Under the pieces are notes generated by a model. It saw only the letters and a list, made by a program, of their open reading frames with translations. It did not search any database and had not been told where the DNA came from. DNA of 9,857 bases, taken from positions 1 through 9,857 of the forward strand of contig JAJYZN010000098.1 of the NCBI GenBank assembly GCA_021799915.1, written 5' to 3'. Both the position numbers and the translations under genes were made by a program. Shown piece by piece: positions 6,711 to 9,857 of this stretch. The DNA is from Actinomycetes bacterium (GTDB lineage Bacteria > Actinomycetota > Acidimicrobiia > Acidimicrobiales > RAAP-2). Position 1 is the stretch's first letter. Each line of letters begins with the position of its first letter.

Positions 6711-8225
6711 ATGACCTCGGCGGAGAGCCCGGAACTGCTGCGCCGTGGGCTGCTCGTGGGCGGACGGGAGGTCCCGGCCGCGTCCGGCGGCACGCTCAGC
6801 GTCGTGAGCCCGGCGACCGGCCGGCCCGTCGCCGTGGTGGCCCGCGCCGAGCGGGAGGACGTCGACGCCGCCGTCCACGCGGCTCGCGAGGCGTTCGATG
6901 CCGGGACGTGGGGCGAGCTCCCGCCGGCACAGCGGGCGCGAGTGCTTCACCGGTTCGCCGACGGGATCGAGCGGAGACTCGAGGATCTCTACGTCCTGGA
7001 GAGCGTCAACAACGGGCGCCCAATCCGGGAGACCCGGGCACAGGTATCGCGGGTGCCCGAGTGGTTCCGCTACAACGCCGCGCTCCTGCTGGCCGATCGC
7101 AGCGACCTCATCCCGATCGCAGGCCCGTACCACTCCTACACGACCCGCTTCCCTCTTGGGGTCGTCGCGATCCTCTCGTCCTTCAATCATCCGCTGATGA
7201 TCGGCTCGAAGAGCCTCGCGCCCGCCCTGGCGACGGGCAACTCGGTGGTGCTCAAACCATCCGAGCAGACGCCGCTCACCTCCCTGCTGCTGGGAGAGAT
7301 CGCCGCCGACTGCGGGTTGCCACCAGGGGTGCTGAACGTGATCGTGGGGCTGGGATCGGTCGCCGGCGCGGCCCTGGCCGCACACCCCGACGTGTCGAAG
7401 GTGACGTTCACCGGGGGCACGGATGCCGGGCGCTCGGTGGCCATGGCAGCCGCCGCTCATCTCGCAAAGGCAACCGTCGAGCTGGGCGGCAAGTCTCCGG
7501 TGCTCGTCTTCGCCGACGCCGACCTCGAGGACGCCGTGCGGGGGGCTGCGTTCGCCGGGTTCGTGGCTGCCGGCCAGACCTGCATTGCCGGCACCCGGCT
7601 GCTCGTCCAACGCGAGGTGCACGACGAGTTCGTCGCCGGTCTGGTAGCGCAGGCGCTGACGCTGCGCGTCGGCGACCCGTCCTCACCGGATACCGACGTC
7701 GGTCCGGTCATCTCGGACCGCGCCCGCGAACGAATCCTCGACTACGTCCGGATCGGCTGCGCCGAGGGTGCCAGGGTGGCCGTCGGTGGTGGCGCCGCCA
7801 AGGTGGACGGGCTGGAGGGCGGCTTCTTTGTCGAACCGACCGTTCTCGTCGGGGTCACCAACCACATGCGGGTGGCGCGCGAGGAGATCTTCGGCCCCGT
7901 GCTCGTCGTCATCCCCTTCGACGACGAAGACGACGCGGTCGAGATGGCCAACGACTCGCCCTACGGGCTGGGGTCGGCGGTGTGGACGGGGAACGTCGCC
8001 AGAGCCCACCGGGTGGCGAACCGCCTTACCCACGGCATCGTCTGGGTGAACGACCACCATCGCCTCGACCCCGCGTCGCCCTGGGGCGGCGTCCGGGGCA
8101 GCGGGGTGGGGCGCGAGGGTGGATGGGAGTCGTTCCACGACTTCAGTCAGATCCGTTCGGTCACCGTCCGCATCGCCGAGGAGGGTGTCAACTGGTATGG
8201 CGGCGAGCACGGGCGGCTCAATTGA
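6711..8225 (+). CDS. NAD(P)+-dependent aldehyde dehydrogenase
   Basis: The 504-residue protein has the standard length for the ALDH superfamily, which oxidises aldehydes to carboxylic acids. The oxyanion Asn is N159 in 'LSSFNHP', followed by 'NSVVLKPSEQTP' for cofactor binding. 'FTGGTDAGR' is the Rossmann turn, E257 in 'VELGGKSP' is the general base and C291 in 'GQTCIAGTR' is the nucleophile. The E-C spacing of 34 is canonical. 'EEIFGPVL' and 'NDSPYGLGSAVWT' complete the C-terminal signatures. The ATG at 6711 is preferred over the in-frame ATG at 6672 because AAGGAG (6701-6706) precedes it and the conserved N-terminus starts here. It follows the PEP-synthase-like gene by 82 bases without a convincing terminator and overlaps the next gene by four bases. 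It presumably oxidises a semialdehyde made by its neighbours; the substrate is unknown. Confidence 0.93.
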   Translation: MTSAESPELLRRGLLVGGREVPAASGGTLSVVSPATGRPVAVVARAEREDVDAAVHAAREAFDAGTWGELPPAQRARVLHRFADGIERRLEDLYVLESVNNGRPIRETRAQVSRVPEWFRYNAALLLADRSDLIPIAGPYHSYTTRFPLGVVAILSSFNHPLMIGSKSLAPALATGNSVVLKPSEQTPLTSLLLGEIAADCGLPPGVLNVIVGLGSVAGAALAAHPDVSKVTFTGGTDAGRSVAMAAAAHLAKATVELGGKSPVLVFADADLEDAVRGAAFAGFVAAGQTCIAGTRLLVQREVHDEFVAGLVAQALTLRVGDPSSPDTDVGPVISDRARERILDYVRIGCAEGARVAVGGGAAKVDGLEGGFFVEPTVLVGVTNHMRVAREEIFGPVLVVIPFDDEDDAVEMANDSPYGLGSAVWTGNVARAHRVANRLTHGIVWVNDHHRLDPASPWGGVRGSGVGREGGWESFHDFSQIRSVTVRIAEEGVNWYGGEHGRLN

Positions 8226-8944
8226 CCGGGCTGCCCTCCGTCGACGGCCTGAGGATCACCCAAGACGACCAGGTTCTGCGCGTCACCATCGACCGCGGGG
8301 ACGACAACCTTGTGTCGATGGCGATGTGCGAGACCCTGACGGGCCTTCTCCTCCACCCTCCGGAAGGTTGCCACGTCATGCACCTGCGTGCTGAGGGAGG
8401 CCCTTTCTGCCTGGGGCGCGACCGAGGAGGAGACGACGTTGTCGTCCTTCGCCGGCAAGCCGAGACCCTCGTCGCTCTCAATCGGGCGTTGGCCGAAGGC
8501 CAGCTCGTCACCGTCACCGAGGTCGCCGGGGACGCCGCCGGGTTCGGTGTCGGCCTGGCGGCGCTGAGCGATGTCTCGGTGGCGGCAAGCTCGGCACGGT
8601 TCTGGTTCCCGGAGGTCGACGCGGGGCTCGCCCCGACGGTGGTGCTGGCATGGTTGCCCCGGGTGGTCGGCCGAAGGCAGGCGTTCCGCCTGACCGCCAC
8701 CGGAGCCCCGGTCGACGGAGAGGAGGCGGCGCGCCTCGGGCTCGTGACCCGGGTGGCAGACGACGACGCGCTCGGGGCCGCTGTACGGGCCGAGATCGAT
8801 GCATTGCTGGCCCGCCCGTGGCGGACCCACCTCGAGATTCGGGCTTTCCTGACCGAATCGGCCGGGGTCGATCCGGCGACCGTCGACCGCATGGCCGCCG
8901 ACCGTCTGGTGCTCGGATCCCTCCGGCTCGCCGGCGGGTCGTAG
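8222..8944 (+). CDS. Enoyl-CoA hydratase/isomerase (crotonase) family protein, one catalytic Glu missing
   Basis: The 240-residue crotonase-fold protein shows the first oxyanion-hole segment 'LRAEGGPFCLGRD', the second segment 'GDAAGFGVGLAALSDVSVA', then 'ARFWFPEVDAGLAP' and 'LPRVVGRRQAFRLTATGAPVDGEEAARLGLVTRV'. These match the family order. Aligned to rat mitochondrial enoyl-CoA hydratase, E164 is kept (E131 here) but the E144 position is Gly (G111), so classical hydration is doubtful. Isomerase, hydrolase or decarboxylase chemistry on an acyl-CoA is more likely. No ATG or GTG lies before the conserved start. The TTG at 8222 overlaps the TGA of the aldehyde dehydrogenase, and with no clear ribosome site, translational coupling is likely. 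It is the last gene of the row and a hairpin follows. Confidence 0.82.
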   Translation: MTGLPSVDGLRITQDDQVLRVTIDRGDDNLVSMAMCETLTGLLLHPPEGCHVMHLRAEGGPFCLGRDRGGDDVVVLRRQAETLVALNRALAEGQLVTVTEVAGDAAGFGVGLAALSDVSVAASSARFWFPEVDAGLAPTVVLAWLPRVVGRRQAFRLTATGAPVDGEEAARLGLVTRVADDDALGAAVRAEIDALLARPWRTHLEIRAFLTESAGVDPATVDRMAADRLVLGSLRLAGGS

Positions 8945-8957
8945 CCGGAGCAAGCGG

Positions 8958-8980
8958 GTGCCTCAGTGGATTCGAGGCAC
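8958..8980 (+). terminator. Hairpin after the crotonase gene, possible terminator
   Basis: GTGCCTC (8958-8964) and GAGGCAC (8974-8980) form a perfect 7-bp stem around a nine-base loop, starting 14 bases after the stop. No T-run follows. Its position in the 104-base gap suggests it separates the catabolic row from the peroxiredoxin gene, but attenuation or chance is possible. Confidence 0.4.
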
Positions 8981-9048
8981 GTACCCGACGGCTGGAAGAT
9001 CGCAACAGCGCCGAGCGTGCGCGGAGAAAGGGAGAGGAGACGGAGTAG

Positions 9049-9537
9049 ATGGCTGACAACCAGGGGGCGAACCCCGGCGATGGGAGCGCGGCGCCGGACT
9101 TCACGCTCCGGCACACCTTCGAACGGGAGGTGAACCTGCGGACGGCGCTTCGAGCCGGGCCGGTGCTCCTGGCTTTCTACGTCTTCGATTTCGGCTCCAT
9201 ATGAACGCGCGAACTGTCCCAGTTGGGACAGTGGAGCGGTGAGATCGGGCGTCTCGGGGGCCAGGTCTTCGGCATCGCAGTTACGGCCACCTTCTCGCAG
9301 CAGGCGTTCGCTGGCTCATTGGGGATCGACTTCCCGCTGCTCTCCGACTGGGACCGCACCACGTGCGCCGCATATGGCGTCCGCTACGACGTCTGGAAGG
9401 GGCACGCCGGGCTGGCGAAGCGATCGCTGTTCGTCGTCGACCGGGAGGGCGTCGTCCGGTACCGGTGGGTCACGGACGACGCTGCTGTGGTACCCGACCT
9501 CGCGGAAGCCGTGACCCTGCTGGCCGATCTGACCTGA
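9049..9537 (+). CDS. Selenocysteine-containing peroxiredoxin (AhpC/TSA, AhpE-like), Sec encoded by in-frame TGA at 9202-9204
   Basis: Read through one TGA, the frame gives a 162-residue peroxiredoxin, a thiol/selenol peroxidase that reduces H2O2, organic peroxides or peroxynitrite in the cytoplasm. N-terminal 'AAPDFTLRHTFEREVNL' and 'GPVLLAFYVFDFGSI' lead to the TGA at codon 52, followed by 'TRELSQLGQW'. This is the family's '..F....C-T-x-E-L' active site, with TGA exactly where the peroxidatic Cys belongs. Downstream are 'GIDFPLLSDWDRTTCAAYGV' and 'AKRSLFVVDREGVVRYRW', with the active-site Arg at R125. The size is close to M. tuberculosis AhpE (153 residues). C106 is the only cysteine. The Pro and Thr of the usual P-x3-T-x2-C are V45 and G49. 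The ATG at 9049 has GAGGAG (9034-9039) nine bases upstream. TGA is an ordinary stop elsewhere in the window, so recoding must be local; a SECIS-like hairpin follows. A nonsense mutation is the alternative, but the intact conserved frame argues against it. Confidence 0.85.
9202..9232 (+). promoter_or_regulatory. Sec codon (TGA 9202-9204) with putative bacterial SECIS hairpin
   Basis: ACTGTCCC (9213-9220) pairs perfectly with GGGACAGT (9225-9232) around the loop AGTT (9221-9224). The stem starts nine bases after the TGA and the loop lies about 17 bases after it. Bacterial SECIS elements sit inside the coding sequence just after UGA, with a short stem, a small apical loop about 16-37 bases away, and a G among the first loop bases. 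All of these hold here. CGC (9208-9210) could add a lower helix with GCG (9236-9238) across an internal loop. There is no bulged U as in E. coli fdhF. The partner would be SelB with tRNA-Sec, neither of which is in the window. Confidence 0.7.
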
Positions 9538-9579
9538 GACGGTACGGGCCAGCCGTTTCCTCCTGACCGCCGGCGCCCC

Positions 9580-9585
9580 TAGACT
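9580..9585 (+). promoter_or_regulatory. Possible -10 box (TAGACT) upstream of tRNA-Ala
   Basis: TAGACT fits the actinobacterial -10 pattern TAnnnT and lies about 86 bases before the tRNA. Only a weak -35 candidate (TTTCCT, 9556-9561, spacer 18) is visible. Between it and the tRNA, GGCACCG (9616-9622) and CGGTGCC (9641-9647) could pair as a long-loop hairpin. This is a low-confidence call based on position and motif only. Confidence 0.25.
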
Positions 9586-9671
9586 TCCTGCGTCCGACGA
9601 TCGGGCCGGTTGGACGGCACCGAGGCCGGCAGCATCGCGGCGGTGCCCCGGCAAGACAGCGGGTTCCGGAC

Positions 9672-9748
9672 GGGGACGTAGCTCAGTTGGCTAGAGCGCC
9701 TGCTTTGCACGCAGGAGGTCGTGGGTTCGAGTCCCATCGTCTCCACCA
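9672..9748 (+). tRNA. tRNA-Ala (anticodon TGC), CCA end encoded
   Basis: All arms can be drawn. The acceptor GGGGACG (9672-9678) pairs with CGTCTCC (9738-9744). The D arm is GCTC/GAGC (9681-9684, 9694-9697). The anticodon stem CCTGC/GCAGG (9699-9703, 9711-9715) has loop TTTGCAC, giving anticodon TGC at 9706-9708. The T arm is GTGGG/CCCAT (9721-9725, 9733-9737) with loop TTCGAGT. The discriminator A (9745) is followed by an encoded CCA. The acceptor contains the G3:U70 pair (9674 with 9742), the main identity element for alanyl-tRNA synthetase, so the anticodon and the identity pair agree. It reads GCA and probably other GCN codons. Confidence 0.97.
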
Positions 9749-9857
9749 GAGAGGTCTTCACTTTTTAGGTGGGGCTCACTTCACGTTTCGGACTGTCGTC
9801 ATCGTGCCAGAGGGCTGTGATACGGGCCGGCCGGTGTTGTGGTGGACCGCCGAGCGG

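Noticed and set aside
9223..9537. TTG-started 104-residue frame as a complete gene
   Set aside because: It lacks the N-terminal strand and the active site of the peroxiredoxin. The conserved sequence continues upstream in the same frame through the TGA to the ATG at 9049, which has a proper ribosome site.
9049..9537. Peroxiredoxin as a pseudogene with a nonsense mutation
   Set aside because: There is a single TGA, exactly at the catalytic position, with no frameshift and with conserved downstream residues and a SECIS-like stem. It remains the main alternative if no selenocysteine machinery exists in the genome.
9579..9761. Minus-strand 60-residue open frame
   Set aside because: It is antisense to tRNA-Ala. 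The translated 'ETMGLEPTTSC..SRRSSQLSY' pattern is a well-known artefact of reading through a tRNA gene on the opposite strand.
9672..9857. tRNA-Ala as an integration (attachment) site
   Set aside because: There is no integrase gene and no repeat of the tRNA 3' end within the window. The last 109 bases show only a short T-run (9762-9766) and no gene.

Overview
The window is G+C-rich DNA with compact, same-strand genes, TGA as the usual stop codon (seven of nine genes) and GAGGAG-type ribosome sites. This fits a high-GC actinobacterium (Actinomycetota), but the exact lineage cannot be read from the sequence. All supported genes are on the + strand. The long minus-strand open frames are codon-bias shadows.

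Layout. (1) 2-709: the 3' part of a Leu/Ile/Val-type ABC transporter substrate-binding protein, followed by a strong hairpin at 769-801 and a second at 840-857. (2) 955-1881 and 1913-2665: a 3-hydroxyisobutyrate dehydrogenase-family oxidoreductase and a TauE/SafE-type membrane exporter, probably one transcript. (3) After a 183-base gap holding a perfect 8+5+8 dyad that overlaps a TACAAT box comes a tight catabolic-looking row. It holds an ACMSD-like amidohydrolase (2849-3835), a CtBP/3-PGDH-type 2-hydroxyacid dehydrogenase (3855-4808), a shortened PEP-synthase-like ATP/His-domain enzyme (4817-6628), an aldehyde dehydrogenase (6711-8225) and a crotonase-fold protein (8222-8944) that overlaps it. 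Together with the solute-binding protein they look like uptake and breakdown of a small organic acid, aldehyde or aromatic-derived compound. The substrate cannot be read from the sequence.

(4) The most interesting locus is 9049-9537. It encodes a peroxiredoxin of the AhpC/TSA (AhpE-like) type whose peroxidatic cysteine codon is replaced by an in-frame TGA (9202-9204). A perfect 8-bp stem with a 4-base AGTT loop begins nine bases after the TGA, with its apical loop about 17 bases downstream. This matches what is known of bacterial SECIS elements. The frame stays open and well conserved for 110 more codons. I therefore read it as a selenocysteine-containing peroxiredoxin (Sec at residue 52). 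Conventional gene calling would truncate it or split it in two.

(5) 9672-9748 is tRNA-Ala(UGC) with an encoded CCA end and the G3:U70 identity pair. The last ~110 bases hold no gene I can support.
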